A stretch of 64,000 nucleotides of DNA. Source: a virus. A program made the translations under genes and the position numbers. The stretch is taken from IMG/VR virus record IMGVR_UViG_3300033141_005269, positions 1-64,000 of that record. One strand, 5' to 3'. Under the pieces are notes generated by a model that was not told the origin of the DNA, did not search any database, and saw only the letters and a program-made list of their open reading frames with translations. Below, piece by piece: positions 24,200 to 32,711 of the stretch (positions within the stretch are counted from its first letter, which is position 1; each line of letters opens with the position of its first letter).

Positions 24200-24525
24200 C
24201 GATCGTGTTTCGAGAAGCGATAGAATTTGAGCAAAAAGGGGCTAATTTTGAGCGGCAATGGCGCTTGGAAGGCTATTTCTCCGTCCTTTGAAAATACTGA
24301 AATTATGCAACATTCGAGTGGTTTTCCTGTTGAATCATAACGCCACATGAAATCGCGAATTATTGCTTGGAAGTCATCCTTCGAGAATGATTTCTCCTCT
24401 GTAAGCTGTGACCAGAACCCTTCGAATGCTTCAAAATTTGTTAAATCAAAAAAATTGGAAAGGGTCTGAATGTTCTGGAAGATTACTCGAGTGGGGAGCT
24501 TAGCTGCACCCTTTAAGCCATTCAT
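24190..24525 (-). CDS. unknown protein downstream of epimerase (111 aa)
   Basis: Overlaps the epimerase end by 26 bases and so shares its transcript. Aromatic, mixed alpha/beta sequence (LSNFFDLTNFEAFEGFWSQLTEE). No recognised motif. Confidence 0.55.
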   Translation of the reverse strand: MNGLKGAAKLPTRVIFQNIQTLSNFFDLTNFEAFEGFWSQLTEEKSFSKDDFQAIIRDFMWRYDSTGKPLECCIISVFSKDGEIAFQAPLPLKISPFLLKFYRFSKHDRIF

Positions 24526-25408
24526 ATGTCCTCGCTAACCCTTCCTCTAAATTAATTTTTGGAGACCAACCCAAGCTTTTTGCCTTCGAGATGTCGAGTG
24601 CAAGTCGGAGACCCTTTTCGCCAGGTCTGAAAGGTTTAATCGTAAGCTTGCTGCTACTTTTGGCAACTTTAATACAGAGCTCAGCGAGTTCCTTGATAGA
24701 AGTTTCGCGTCCAGATGCCACGTTGTAAATTTCGCCTATCGTCTTATCCGGGTTTTCAATTGCTGTCAAAACAAAATCGACATAATTCGAAACATAGTTG
24801 AAATCCCTAGTTTGTGTTCCGCCTTCAACAGTTATCGGTTTACCTTCGAGTGCTTGTTTGAGGAAAATTGAAACTACTTGTTTCATTCGCATGGTAGGTC
24901 CGTAAAGCGTACCGCTTCGCAGTATGGTGATGGGTAATTCGAAACATCTGGCATAAGTCTGCGCTAAAATATCAGCCGATGCTTTTGTCGCGCCGTAAAT
25001 ATTGGTTGGTCTTAGCGGATGTTTTTCATCTATTGGCAAGTATTCAGCTCGACCATAAACTGACTCGGAGCTCATATGAATGAAATGTTTGACCTTACTT
25101 CGCGATAAAACCTCCAAAAGATTGAGCGTGCCGAAGATATTTGTCTGTGCGGTGTAAGATGGGGAAGTGAATGCGAATGGAACATCAGCTTGTGCAGATA
25201 GGTGTACTGCTACATCGTATGGAAGGCTTCGAATGTCTTGTATACTCTGCCAATGATAGTTTACTTTATTCATGATATCAAAGAGTCTTCGCGCAGAAGT
25301 CGGTGGTAAAATATCTACGCCATGAACCTCATATCCATGCTGAATAAGCTCGCGAGCGAGGGCCGAGCCAACAAATCCTGCTATCCCAGTTATTAAAACC
25401 GAAGTCAT
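24500..25408 (-). CDS. NAD-dependent sugar-nucleotide epimerase/dehydratase
   Basis: 302 residues from the ATG at 25408: Rossmann GxxGxxG (ITGIAGFVGSALARE), HLSAQADVPFAFTSP, catalytic YGATKAS (YxxxK) after SSESVYG, and LRSGTLYGP. Extended short-chain dehydrogenase family, e.g. UDP-glucose 4-epimerase or dTDP-glucose dehydratase. A TATA element (TTTATATAT) lies about 35 bp upstream. Works with the nucleotidyltransferase at 28769 and the 57-59 kb sugar genes. Confidence 0.93.
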   Translation of the reverse strand: MTSVLITGIAGFVGSALARELIQHGYEVHGVDILPPTSARRLFDIMNKVNYHWQSIQDIRSLPYDVAVHLSAQADVPFAFTSPSYTAQTNIFGTLNLLEVLSRSKVKHFIHMSSESVYGRAEYLPIDEKHPLRPTNIYGATKASADILAQTYARCFELPITILRSGTLYGPTMRMKQVVSIFLKQALEGKPITVEGGTQTRDFNYVSNYVDFVLTAIENPDKTIGEIYNVASGRETSIKELAELCIKVAKSSSKLTIKPFRPGEKGLRLALDISKAKSLGWSPKINLEEGLARTYEWLKGCS

Positions 25409-25455
25409 GAAAACACCGAAGAAGTAAGAAAGATTGCAAATATATAAATTTACGT

Positions 25456-26286
25456 CTAGGATATCGATTTTATTTCGACTTTGAACGGGAAAACATGCTT
25501 CTCTGTCCATTTAATTGTGATGACCGGCGAACCAAGTGTTGTTGGAACATAGCTTTTGGCTTCAACATATGATATAGCATTCGGCATGTAACCTTTCAGG
25601 AAACTACCAGTGAAAACGAAGTTTTGTTTCATTTCGCGAACATTTAAACCATTATCGACTTGAAGCTGAACTCGCGGTGGAATTGGCCCAAGCAAGTGAA
25701 CATGACCTTGGAGATAAAGCGGAAGATTCGGAAAAATACTCGCGAGATCAGTTATTCTGTTTATGCGTCCGCCCATAGTTCTGGCTGTTGTCCACCCGTG
25801 ATGAGCATAAAAGTCGAATTGCTTTTGTTTTGCGCGCTTGCCACTATTTCGCTTGAAAACTAATCGAATGTAAGCATCAATTGTAAGATAAGGAACGCCA
25901 AGATCATAAGCTAAAGAGTCAACATAGTTATGATTGTGGAGCTTCCAGTGCAGATAGTCATGATTTCCATCCAATAAGCCCAAACATTTTTCTTTAATTG
26001 GTTCGAATAATTCGCGAATCCGACGATATTGTTTATCTGGTGTTGGATAATTCGGGTCGATACTGTTTAAGTCAAAGCGTCTGTCCTTCACTGTAATAGC
26101 ATCTGCATAATCACCCATGCCAAGCCAGAGGCAATTATCCTCGTTTTTTATGAAGTTAATCACTTTGTTCAAAACCCGCAAATCAACGTTTCGATGTCCA
26201 AGATGAATGTCGCCGAGCGCTACAAGCTTAAGGGTCCCATCATCACCAGACGAGTACTCGAAAACTTTTTTCAAAACTTGCATCAA
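25456..26286 (-). CDS. calcineurin-like metallophosphoesterase
   Basis: 276 residues with the full set of metal ligands: GDIHLG, GMGDYAD, GNHDY, HHGW and GHVH. The family hydrolyses phosphomono- or diesters with two metal ions. The substrate cannot be told; viral relatives sit near DNA-processing or sugar genes. Starts ATG behind CGAGGTTGATTT with a TATTTAAAT box upstream, shared face-to-face with the terminase promoter. Confidence 0.92.
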   Translation of the reverse strand: MMQVLKKVFEYSSGDDGTLKLVALGDIHLGHRNVDLRVLNKVINFIKNEDNCLWLGMGDYADAITVKDRRFDLNSIDPNYPTPDKQYRRIRELFEPIKEKCLGLLDGNHDYLHWKLHNHNYVDSLAYDLGVPYLTIDAYIRLVFKRNSGKRAKQKQFDFYAHHGWTTARTMGGRINRITDLASIFPNLPLYLQGHVHLLGPIPPRVQLQVDNGLNVREMKQNFVFTGSFLKGYMPNAISYVEAKSYVPTTLGSPVITIKWTEKHVFPFKVEIKSIS

Positions 26287-26307
26287 ATCAACCTCGAGAC
26301 TTGTAGA

Positions 26308-26334
26308 TTTAAATAATTGGCAAGAATTTAAATA
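26308..26334 (+). promoter_or_regulatory. two TTTAAATA boxes between phosphoesterase and terminase
   Basis: ATTTAAATAA (26309-26318) can serve the leftward phosphoesterase, and ATTTAAATAT (about 26327-26336) the rightward terminase. The second lies about 20 bp before the terminase ATG, implying a leaderless message. Confidence 0.5.
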
Positions 26335-26347
26335 TTATGATTTCAAG

Positions 26348-27670
26348 ATGTCAAGTCAGAAGCTAGTAGGCCTCCAAAACGATCCGGTAAAGTTTTATAA
26401 TGAATTCCTGAAAATTAAAGGGGAAAAGCTTCACTGGTATCAAAAAGAATTCTTAAGATGTAAAGCTCGAGTAATCACTGTTCTGAAAGGGCGGAGTATA
26501 GGAATAAGCTGGGCTGGTGGGATTAAAGCCTTACATCGAGCTTTACTATGGCCAAATCAAAACGTATTAATTGTAAGCTGGAATGAAGACCAAGCGAAGA
26601 AAATATTAGAATACGCGAAAATGTTCGTAAGACGAAATAGTGACTTGGAGAGCCTTGTCAGAAGCTCGCCATCGCTTGCGCTTGTCTTTCGAAATGGAAG
26701 CAGAATCGATGCTACTGGAACAACGAGACCAAATGCTGATAACGTGAGAAACTTTCATTGTAACTTATTATTCGTTGATGAAGCAGCTTTAATTTATGAT
26801 GAAATGTTCGCAGCGATAACTCCAACTACGCGAGGAATGGAAAACCCGCAAGAAATCTACATTAGTACCGCTGGACGAGTTGGAAGCTTTTTCCATAGGC
26901 AGTTTTTAGCGGCACGAAAGCATGGAACTAAACAAGGCGAAGTTGCTCCGGATGGCTCAGCATGGTTTATGATACCGAGCACTGAATGTGATAGGATAAG
27001 CGAAGAAGAACTTCAAACAGAAAGAGAAAGACTTGGAAAACTAAGATTCGAGCGAGAATATCTATGTCAATGGGTCGGCGCGAAAAATCAAATATTTCCA
27101 AAGGTTCCGAAATTACAATACAACTTGCCAATGAGGAGCGAGCAACCATGTGTTGCTGGGTTAGATGTTGGCTTGGTGGAGAACCCAACCGTTTTAGTAG
27201 TACTCGAACCCATAGATGACGAGAGAATGCGAGTTGTTAATGTTACAGAATGGCGAAGAACCGGAACCGAAGAAATGTTCCCGGAAATCATGCAATTACT
27301 GGAAATGTACAACGTAAAACGCTTGATTATAGATGCCGAGGGGATAGGAGAAGGATTATTCACATTACTACTTGGAGCAAATGCTCCAGTTCATGGAATG
27401 AAGATTAAGGATAAACAGAAAAACGAACTAATGTTTAATTTAGCCAGATTACTCGAGAAAGAACAAGTGTATTTGCCGAAAGATGGGAATGAAGCGACCA
27501 GAGAATTAAACTTTGAGTTGCAAAGCTACATCGCAACGCCTTCGAAATCGAAACCCGGAATTTATAAATTTGATTCGTTGATTGGACGCGAAGATTATGT
27601 GATTGCATTAGCCTTAGCGCTTGAAGCCAGTAAAATCGAGAGTTATCAACCAATAATTAAGATTGTGTAG
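26348..27670 (+). CDS. terL: terminase large subunit
   Basis: About 440 residues from the ATG at 26348 (longer upstream reading possible but would cross the promoter). ATPase: Walker A-like LKGRSIGISWAG, Walker B LLFVDEAAL, then ATPTTRG-like motif III. Nuclease: AGLDVGLVENPTVLVVLEP, LIIDAEGIG and a final Asp near DYVIALALAL. It pumps DNA into the prohead and cuts it. The zinc-finger protein at 29781 is a candidate partner. Confidence 0.92.
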   Translation: MSSQKLVGLQNDPVKFYNEFLKIKGEKLHWYQKEFLRCKARVITVLKGRSIGISWAGGIKALHRALLWPNQNVLIVSWNEDQAKKILEYAKMFVRRNSDLESLVRSSPSLALVFRNGSRIDATGTTRPNADNVRNFHCNLLFVDEAALIYDEMFAAITPTTRGMENPQEIYISTAGRVGSFFHRQFLAARKHGTKQGEVAPDGSAWFMIPSTECDRISEEELQTERERLGKLRFEREYLCQWVGAKNQIFPKVPKLQYNLPMRSEQPCVAGLDVGLVENPTVLVVLEPIDDERMRVVNVTEWRRTGTEEMFPEIMQLLEMYNVKRLIIDAEGIGEGLFTLLLGANAPVHGMKIKDKQKNELMFNLARLLEKEQVYLPKDGNEATRELNFELQSYIATPSKSKPGIYKFDSLIGREDYVIALALALEASKIESYQPIIKIV

Positions 27671-27839
27671 ACCATTCAAGATCGCGTTGATTTATTAGTA
27701 ACCAATGCTTAAAGCAGATCGGAACATCTTCAAAGATTTTTCCATGTTTCATTCGAATTGAAACTATTATATCATCTCGATTGCATCTTCGATATGAAGT
27801 ACCAAGCATTTTATTGAGACGATGAATTTGACACTTCAT
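27657..27839 (-). CDS. small Cys/His protein (60 aa)
   Basis: Convergent with the terminase gene. CQIH near the start, then C...KHGKIFEDVPICFKHW, a plausible zinc site. Starts ATG behind TGAGGC. Likely a DNA- or protein-binding accessory. Confidence 0.5.
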   Translation of the reverse strand: MKCQIHRLNKMLGTSYRRCNRDDIIVSIRMKHGKIFEDVPICFKHWLLINQRDLEWSTQS

Positions 27840-27961
27840 GAAATTGCCTCAATGAACTTGTTCAGTTTTGTTAACTCATTTCGTAAATATCGCTTGATCA
27901 TGAATAAGAATCGAAGTAAAAACTTAAGCAACTCAATCAGTCCTTGAATGGCGTCATCCAC
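27836..27961 (-). CDS. possible 41-aa hydrophobic peptide
   Basis: GTG start inside the upstream gene; product VDDAIQGLIELLKFLLRFLFMIKRYLR and so on, an amphipathic or membrane helix. No ribosome binding site is visible, so this is tentative. It fills an otherwise empty gap and overlaps the next start (ATGA). Confidence 0.3.
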   Translation of the reverse strand: MDDAIQGLIELLKFLLRFLFMIKRYLRNELTKLNKFIEAIS

Positions 27962-28134
27962 TTATTCGATTTCGGAGCTGGCATATTCACAAAAATTCGA
28001 TCTTTTGGAACTTCAAGAAATACTTCGAGTGCGTGACGCAGGCTATGCAACTTCGCATATTCCTTATTTGAGGCTGTTCGTTCCGCTTTGATTACTTCAT
28101 GCAGCAACTCACTCGCCTTTTCACGAATATTCAT
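27937..28134 (-). CDS. small helical protein (65 aa)
   Basis: ATG at 28134 overlaps the upstream stop (TGATG); a TTG three bases earlier is an alternative. Sequence MNIREKASELLHEVIKAERT is strongly helical. Unknown function. Confidence 0.55.
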   Translation of the reverse strand: MNIREKASELLHEVIKAERTASNKEYAKLHSLRHALEVFLEVPKDRIFVNMPAPKSNKWMTPFKD

Positions 28135-28310
28135 CAATCAGTGCCTCCCGCGAAGTATGGATTATCAGTTTCGAAATAATCATCAAAAGCTTGCATCATT
28201 GAGTCGACTAAATCTTTAATCTCCTTAACATCAGTTCCTATCGAATAAAAAGTAAGTAGAAGCTGGTTTTTCACTATTCGACGAATATATTTAATCTTTT
28301 CTTCATCCAA
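28134..28310 (-). CDS. small acidic protein (58 aa)
   Basis: TTG start after TTTTGGAGGCGG. Product MDEEKIKYIRRIVKNQLLLTFYS ... MMQAFDDYFETDNPYFAGG, mostly helical. Unknown; real by packing and ribosome binding site. Confidence 0.55.
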   Translation of the reverse strand: MDEEKIKYIRRIVKNQLLLTFYSIGTDVKEIKDLVDSMMQAFDDYFETDNPYFAGGTD

Positions 28311-28328
28311 TTAATCCGCCTCCAAAAT

Positions 28329-28796
28329 TTAGCTTGTCATAGAATCGGCGATAAGAAGCGGTCCAAGTGTTTTGCCAATATTTTCCAAGACTTCGGCTAT
28401 TTCAGAACTTTCTGCTTCCACTTCTTCGCGAGTTTTCTTCAAGTTAATCAAAAAATCATCGAAATGCTCTATGAACGACTTTATCTTGTAGAAATCCTTA
28501 AAGTTTTCTTTACGATTAAGAAAATCCCAAATCTTTGGAGCTTGGGGAATTTTGTTTTCAGTCCACCAGAGTATAAAGTAAGGCGAAGTCCAAGAAATCT
28601 GCACTTCAAGCCAGTCAGTTACTGGGACACGAATGAAGAAAACGTGACCGGGAGTTCTTTTAAACTCCTTTTTCATGAAGGCTCGAAACTTAGTGAACCA
28701 GTGAAAAATTTCGTTGATATTGTTTGATGTTTTGTCAAGAGTTTTGATGATAGATTTAATTTCCGTTACTACTCCCTCGACCTCGATTGTAACCAC
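28329..28796 (-). CDS. unknown protein with coiled-coil C-terminus (155 aa)
   Basis: GTG start behind CGGAGGC, overlapping the nucleotidyltransferase end. Beta-rich centre (HVFFIRVPVTDWLEVQISWTS) then coiled coil (LKKTREEVEAESSEIAEVL). The architecture loosely resembles the proteins at 39391 and 46264, so these may be a family of related small viral proteins. Confidence 0.6.
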   Translation of the reverse strand: MVTIEVEGVVTEIKSIIKTLDKTSNNINEIFHWFTKFRAFMKKEFKRTPGHVFFIRVPVTDWLEVQISWTSPYFILWWTENKIPQAPKIWDFLNRKENFKDFYKIKSFIEHFDDFLINLKKTREEVEAESSEIAEVLENIGKTLGPLLIADSMTS

Positions 28797-29503
28797 GCCT
28801 CCGCCTTTTGAATTGATTTAAACGAACCACAGTCCCACCAAACAACGGGTTCGGGGAATACTTGGACTTGATATTCGGGCATGGAAATAATCTGGGGTAT
28901 TACATCCGAGAAGATGTCAAGATGTGGACTGAAAAAGTAAAGAGTCGAATTATTCGCGGCTAGAATGCCAATAGTTGCGAAATAATTATGATTTGGGCAG
29001 AACTTGAAATCGGAAAGCTTTGGCTTTTCATGCATAGAAATAGAGCCGGAAGGCTTCGTCGCAATTACACCAAATGGAACCTGCACATTATCCGAAACCG
29101 CGATAGTCAAATCAGAATTAGTCTCCTTATGAGCTTGCCAGAACTTCGACAAATTTAAATCGGTGATTATATCGCCATAGTAAATCATGAAATCATCCTC
29201 GATTAAGTTTTGTTTGCAAGCATTCCATATTTCCCCAGCTGTTCCCAAGCCACGTGAAACAGAATATGAGATTTCCAGCCCGTATTGTGACCCATCTCGA
29301 AAGAAGGATTTAATGAACTCAGCGTATTTTTCGTTAACGCAAAGGAGCACTCGCTTCCCGCCATGTTTCGCGATATGCTTCATTATGTGCTCGCCAAGCG
29401 GTCGTCCATAAACTGGAATTAAGATTTTTGGCAAAACATTCGAAAGTGGCAAAAGTCGTTTTGCTTCGCCAGCTGCTAGAATGATAACTTGTGGTAAGCT
29501 CAT
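28769..29503 (-). CDS. NDP-sugar nucleotidyltransferase
   Basis: 244 residues: N-terminal ILAAGEAKRLLPLSNVLPKILIPV (the GxGxRL...PK signature, here GEAKRL), YYGDIITDLNL metal-binding region, and a C-terminal WWDCGSFKSIQKAE. Makes an activated sugar from NTP and sugar phosphate. Lacks the left-handed helix domain of longer members. Feeds the epimerase and the 57-59 kb genes. Confidence 0.92.
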   Translation of the reverse strand: MSLPQVIILAAGEAKRLLPLSNVLPKILIPVYGRPLGEHIMKHIAKHGGKRVLLCVNEKYAEFIKSFFRDGSQYGLEISYSVSRGLGTAGEIWNACKQNLIEDDFMIYYGDIITDLNLSKFWQAHKETNSDLTIAVSDNVQVPFGVIATKPSGSISMHEKPKLSDFKFCPNHNYFATIGILAANNSTLYFFSPHLDIFSDVIPQIISMPEYQVQVFPEPVVWWDCGSFKSIQKAEAWLQSRSRE

Positions 29504-29709
29504 CTTTTATCCACCTCTGGCAAAACTTCTGCGCCTTCAAGTGAATCGAGATCGCGAATTAATGTTTTGCCGTCTTGATGCCAGATTTGATGCCAGATGC
29601 CATCTGAAGTCTGAAAAAGCTTTGTTGTTTGTTCTTTGACTTTATCATAATTTTCATAGTGAAAAGTCTGCTTTGCAATTAAAACCCGTGAGTTAATTAC
29701 TCGAGACAA
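29500..29709 (-). CDS. small unknown protein with WHQ repeat (69 aa)
   Basis: TTG start behind TTGGAGGATG; stop overlaps the nucleotidyltransferase ATG (ATGA). Contains the tandem WHQIWHQDG. Function unknown; first gene of the nucleotidyltransferase operon. Confidence 0.55.
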   Translation of the reverse strand: MSRVINSRVLIAKQTFHYENYDKVKEQTTKLFQTSDGIWHQIWHQDGKTLIRDLDSLEGAEVLPEVDKR

Positions 29710-29735
29710 ATTACATCCTCCAAGACTAAAGATGA

Positions 29736-29752
29736 AAAGTATTTAAATATTA
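29736..29752. promoter_or_regulatory. bidirectional TATA element (AGTATTTAAATATT)
   Basis: A near-palindromic TATA box located about 30 bp from both the leftward 69-aa gene and the rightward zinc-finger gene, able to drive both. Confidence 0.5.
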
Positions 29753-29780
29753 CCAATTTGTATAAGAAACTAGAAAATAA

Positions 29781-30296
29781 TTGATGGTAGTTATAGAAAT
29801 GAATGTTAATCCTCGAGATAGAATACCGGAAGAGAAGAGATGCAAGGCAATAAAGAAAGACGGGACAAGATGCAAAAATGCGGTAATGCCCGGATCCGAT
29901 TATTGCTATTCGCACTCAGCGCAAATTCAAAGAATTCATTTGCAGCGCAGTTTGAAAGGCGCTTTTTCATTTAAGTGTAATGATTGCAGTATAAAAGATA
30001 TCTGCCCTTACTACGAGAAAGATGCTATCTGTGGAGTAACATTACCAATTAAGAACGCGAGATTAAAAGACGAAGAAACTTTACTAAGTGTATGGGAAAA
30101 AGTGCTTAAACTAGCTATTCAGAATTATTCGCGAATGCTATGGAAAGAAGAATTAACTGGGAAACCATCGAAAGAAGCTGAGGAACATCTAGTTCGAATA
30201 ACAAAAGCTTTTGATGCTTTTTCGAGAGCACTTGAAAGACATAAAAAGAAAAGAAAAGCAAAAAGCTTCGAAGATATACTGAAAGCCAGGCGTTAA
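29781..30296 (+). CDS. zinc-finger protein, candidate terminase small subunit
   Basis: 171 residues. RCKAIKKDGTRCKNAVMPGSDYCYSH is a C..C..C..H zinc site known from phage and archaeal small proteins. A second Cys cluster follows (CNDCSIKDICPYYEKDAICG). The C-terminal 90 residues are helical and basic. Near the large terminase on the same strand, it could recognise the packaging site. That role is inference from position and DNA-binding look. Confidence 0.6.
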   Translation: MMVVIEMNVNPRDRIPEEKRCKAIKKDGTRCKNAVMPGSDYCYSHSAQIQRIHLQRSLKGAFSFKCNDCSIKDICPYYEKDAICGVTLPIKNARLKDEETLLSVWEKVLKLAIQNYSRMLWKEELTGKPSKEAEEHLVRITKAFDAFSRALERHKKKRKAKSFEDILKARR

Positions 30297-30343
30297 ACTT
30301 AATATTAGTAAAATTGAAAAACTGTTAGAAAAGCTTTGGATGT

Positions 30344-30493
30344 TTAGCCTCCAAAAACAATCCTCTTATAAGGATTGCGTCGCTGTAGCGCAGTTTGTAT
30401 TTTGTTTAAACACTCGCGACAGTGAGTTCTGGTCGAAGTCGTTTGCACCCAGAATTCCTTACCGCATAGAGAACAAATCCTTTTTTCCTTCAT
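30344..30493 (-). CDS. 49-aa zinc-finger peptide
   Basis: ATG overlaps the upstream stop (ATGA). MKEKRICSLCGKEFW ... THCRECLNK has two CxxC pairs, a classical small zinc ribbon. Likely nucleic-acid binding. Confidence 0.65.
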   Translation of the reverse strand: MKEKRICSLCGKEFWVQTTSTRTHCRECLNKIQTALQRRNPYKRIVFGG

Positions 30494-30846
30494 TTTTCAT
30501 CTCCAGATAAATTCTCGGAAATTAGAGCGAGTTCAAGCTCCTCATTTATTATTTTTAATTTATTAGCTACTTCCTCAGAGGATTTCGTTTCGAGGTCCTT
30601 TTCGAATAATTCCAAAAGCTCGTTATATTTCGTTGCCCAGGTAGCAGGAGATGACTTAAAGTTTGAACGCAAACTGTAGAATTTTAGAAGTTCCCGTCTG
30701 AAATCCTTCGAGTTTTGAATATGCTTTCGAACAAATTTCCTTAACTCTTGAATATGGCGCGGATCTTCTTCTGATACAAAAAACAAAACGAGTCCTTGCA
30801 TAAGTTCTGTTCTTATCTTAGCTAATCGTTCGCCCATCGAGTCCAT
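30490..30846 (-). CDS. helical protein (118 aa)
   Basis: Overlaps the AlkP-like gene end by 29 bases. Mostly helices with charged faces (IQELRKFVRKHIQNSKDFRRELLKF; LFEKDLETKSSEEVANKLK). No family recognised. Confidence 0.6.
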   Translation of the reverse strand: MDSMGERLAKIRTELMQGLVLFFVSEEDPRHIQELRKFVRKHIQNSKDFRRELLKFYSLRSNFKSSPATWATKYNELLELFEKDLETKSSEEVANKLKIINEELELALISENLSGDEK

Positions 30847-32119
30847 TTGGCAACTTGACCTCCATAAGAGTCAAAATTGTCGGCGTGATGTCCAATATGC
30901 TAGCTATTTGTTCGCCAGTTTTCGAAGCCGGCGAAACGCAATAAAAACCATTCATATCATGATCTGAGTAATTAAACTGTTGATAACGCCGCGTACCAAT
31001 TCGAACCCAATGAACGAAATATCCAGCTTTAGAATTGGGAAGACAGAGGATATCTGGCATGTATTTCAGATAAGGGCCGGACCAAACTTCATCTTTCCTA
31101 AAAATACCTTCGAAAGGCGAAGCATTAGTTGCTGGATCGAGCTCTGAGTTGAGAATATCGAATAAGGCATCATGAACGCTAGAATTTGTAACCTTATTAT
31201 GAAACCGATCATCATTAATGACTATCGCGCCTTGACCAACTGACCAAGCATACGTTTGGGTGAAATCAATTGAATCCAAGTCGAGATAAACTGGATATGT
31301 GAAGAAAAGCTCCCTAGCTTTGGATTTAAGCTGAATGAAACCCTTTTCGAGAAGCATTGTATTTAAATTAAAAGCTCGAGAAACGGGGTGCATACCATGA
31401 TCACTTGCTATAACAACATATTCCGGCTTAGTCGCTTCAATTAATTCTCCTATCGCATCATCGATTAATTTATGAGCCCAGCGTAAAAGAGGTTCGCCTT
31501 GTTTAAGATGCATCAACTGATGTTGTAGCCGATCGAGTATTAGAAATCCGATAAACGCGAAGTCATAATTATCTCCTCGAAGAAGCTTTAATGCAGTCGA
31601 TTTAATCAGTTGAGTCCGATCAAACCAATAGCGTGCATAGTCTTGCAAGTTATTGAAATCGCGGATATTTTTTTCCCATGGTATAAAACCCCATTTCGCT
31701 AAATCACCTTTAACCACTTCATCGCTTGCCCATTTATCACCTGTCGCGTCATAACTTGCAATTTGCACGCCATTGATTGGTTTAGCTGGGTAGGTCATCG
31801 GTAGATTAAAGACGAGGCATTTAAATCCTTCTCGAGATAGGATATCCCATACTCGATCGCCTACAAGCTTATCAGCCTTATCAAAGAACGTCATGCGGTA
31901 GTCTTGCCCGGTCGAATCGAAGCAAAACGATCGCGATTTACCCGGATTTAGACCTTGAAACATCGCGGGAAAACCAATCGAGGTTGTTGGCGGTGGAACA
32001 GTGCGCAAAATACCGCTTAAACCTTTTGAGCGTAGTTGCCCCAAATTTGGCATATACCGTGAAAATTGTTGAAAAGCAGAAAAGCTCGCAGCGTCAAGCG
32101 CTATAGCTAAGACTTTCAT
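30818..32119 (-). CDS. alkaline phosphatase-superfamily phosphodiesterase
   Basis: About 433 residues of the type I phosphodiesterase/nucleotide pyrophosphatase group. Metal Asp in IALDAASF, nucleophile Thr in PPPTTSIGFP, then LDRLQHQ, VIASDHGMHP and YSDHDMNGFY supply the remaining metal ligands. Start chosen at the ATG behind AGGTG. No signal peptide, so probably cytoplasmic. In archaeal genomes such enzymes often sit with glycan genes; here it may process a phosphorylated sugar or nucleotide. Confidence 0.88.
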   Translation of the reverse strand: MKVLAIALDAASFSAFQQFSRYMPNLGQLRSKGLSGILRTVPPPTTSIGFPAMFQGLNPGKSRSFCFDSTGQDYRMTFFDKADKLVGDRVWDILSREGFKCLVFNLPMTYPAKPINGVQIASYDATGDKWASDEVVKGDLAKWGFIPWEKNIRDFNNLQDYARYWFDRTQLIKSTALKLLRGDNYDFAFIGFLILDRLQHQLMHLKQGEPLLRWAHKLIDDAIGELIEATKPEYVVIASDHGMHPVSRAFNLNTMLLEKGFIQLKSKARELFFTYPVYLDLDSIDFTQTYAWSVGQGAIVINDDRFHNKVTNSSVHDALFDILNSELDPATNASPFEGIFRKDEVWSGPYLKYMPDILCLPNSKAGYFVHWVRIGTRRYQQFNYSDHDMNGFYCVSPASKTGEQIASILDITPTILTLMEVKLPNGLDGRTIS

Positions 32120-32128
32120 ATTGAACAC

Positions 32129-32314
32129 CTAGAACTCAAAAACATCTTCTGGTTTTACTTTAGGAAATCCGTGAGTTGTAATCGCGAATGCTGCGGCAGT
32201 ATCAAGCTTGGCCATATCTGCTTGGCTAATCCATCTCCCATGTTTGCCTAATTTAGACATTATTTCCTTCGCCTCATCTAGGGTTATGTCATCTATGACT
32301 AAATAACCTTTCAT
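32129..32314 (-). CDS. small unknown protein (61 aa)
   Basis: ATG behind TTTTGGAGG. Sequence MKGYLVIDDITLDEAKEIMSKLGKHGRW; compact alpha/beta. First gene of the AlkP operon. Confidence 0.6.
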   Translation of the reverse strand: MKGYLVIDDITLDEAKEIMSKLGKHGRWISQADMAKLDTAAAFAITTHGFPKVKPEDVFEF

Positions 32315-32332
32315 TCGATATTTCCTCCAAAA

Positions 32333-32422
32333 CTATGGACTTTTTCCTTCGGCTTGAAACAAGACTTCGAAAATTGCTTTGGCAACTTCGAGCCTAGTTC
32401 TTCTTTTCCGATTAGCTTTTAT
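32333..32422 (-). CDS. short basic HTH-like fragment (29 aa), unusual start
   Basis: Follows GGAGGAGG but has no ATG, GTG or TTG; reading would start at ATA (32422). Product KANRKRRTRLEVAKAIFEVL resembles the first helix of archaeal winged-helix regulators, ending after EGKSP. Either a rare ATA start or the remnant of a truncated regulator. Confidence 0.35.
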   Translation of the reverse strand: MKANRKRRTRLEVAKAIFEVLFQAEGKSP

Positions 32423-32423
32423 T

Positions 32424-32690
32424 TTAACCTCCTCCGTAAATAGCAATCCCGCCGACAGAGTCTATGACTTCGGGTTTTCGCTTAACCGCGGAAACAAATT
32501 CCTCGAAAGTGCTTCTTCTAAGCGGACAACTATAATCGCAGATTTCCCAAGCCAATGTTTCCCATTCGAGTTCCCCTGTTTTCGCCTTTGTATAAATAAA
32601 TTTTAATGCCTCCTCATAGCTTTCTGCATGGACGACAGCTACGCCGCAGGTATAATCGCACAAAACATTTTTCCAAACAAACATTTTCAT
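32424..32690 (-). CDS. small cysteine-containing protein (88 aa)
   Basis: MKMFVWKNVLCDYTCGVAVVHAESYEEAL then CDYSCPLRR: four cysteines in two CxxxC pairs. This has the look of the phage 'WVKNVLCDYTSG'-type small proteins; function unknown. Ends at the GGAGGAGG that serves the next short ORF. Confidence 0.6.
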   Translation of the reverse strand: MKMFVWKNVLCDYTCGVAVVHAESYEEALKFIYTKAKTGELEWETLAWEICDYSCPLRRSTFEEFVSAVKRKPEVIDSVGGIAIYGGG

Positions 32691-32711
32691 TTTGCTAAGT
32701 CCTCTCCGGGT

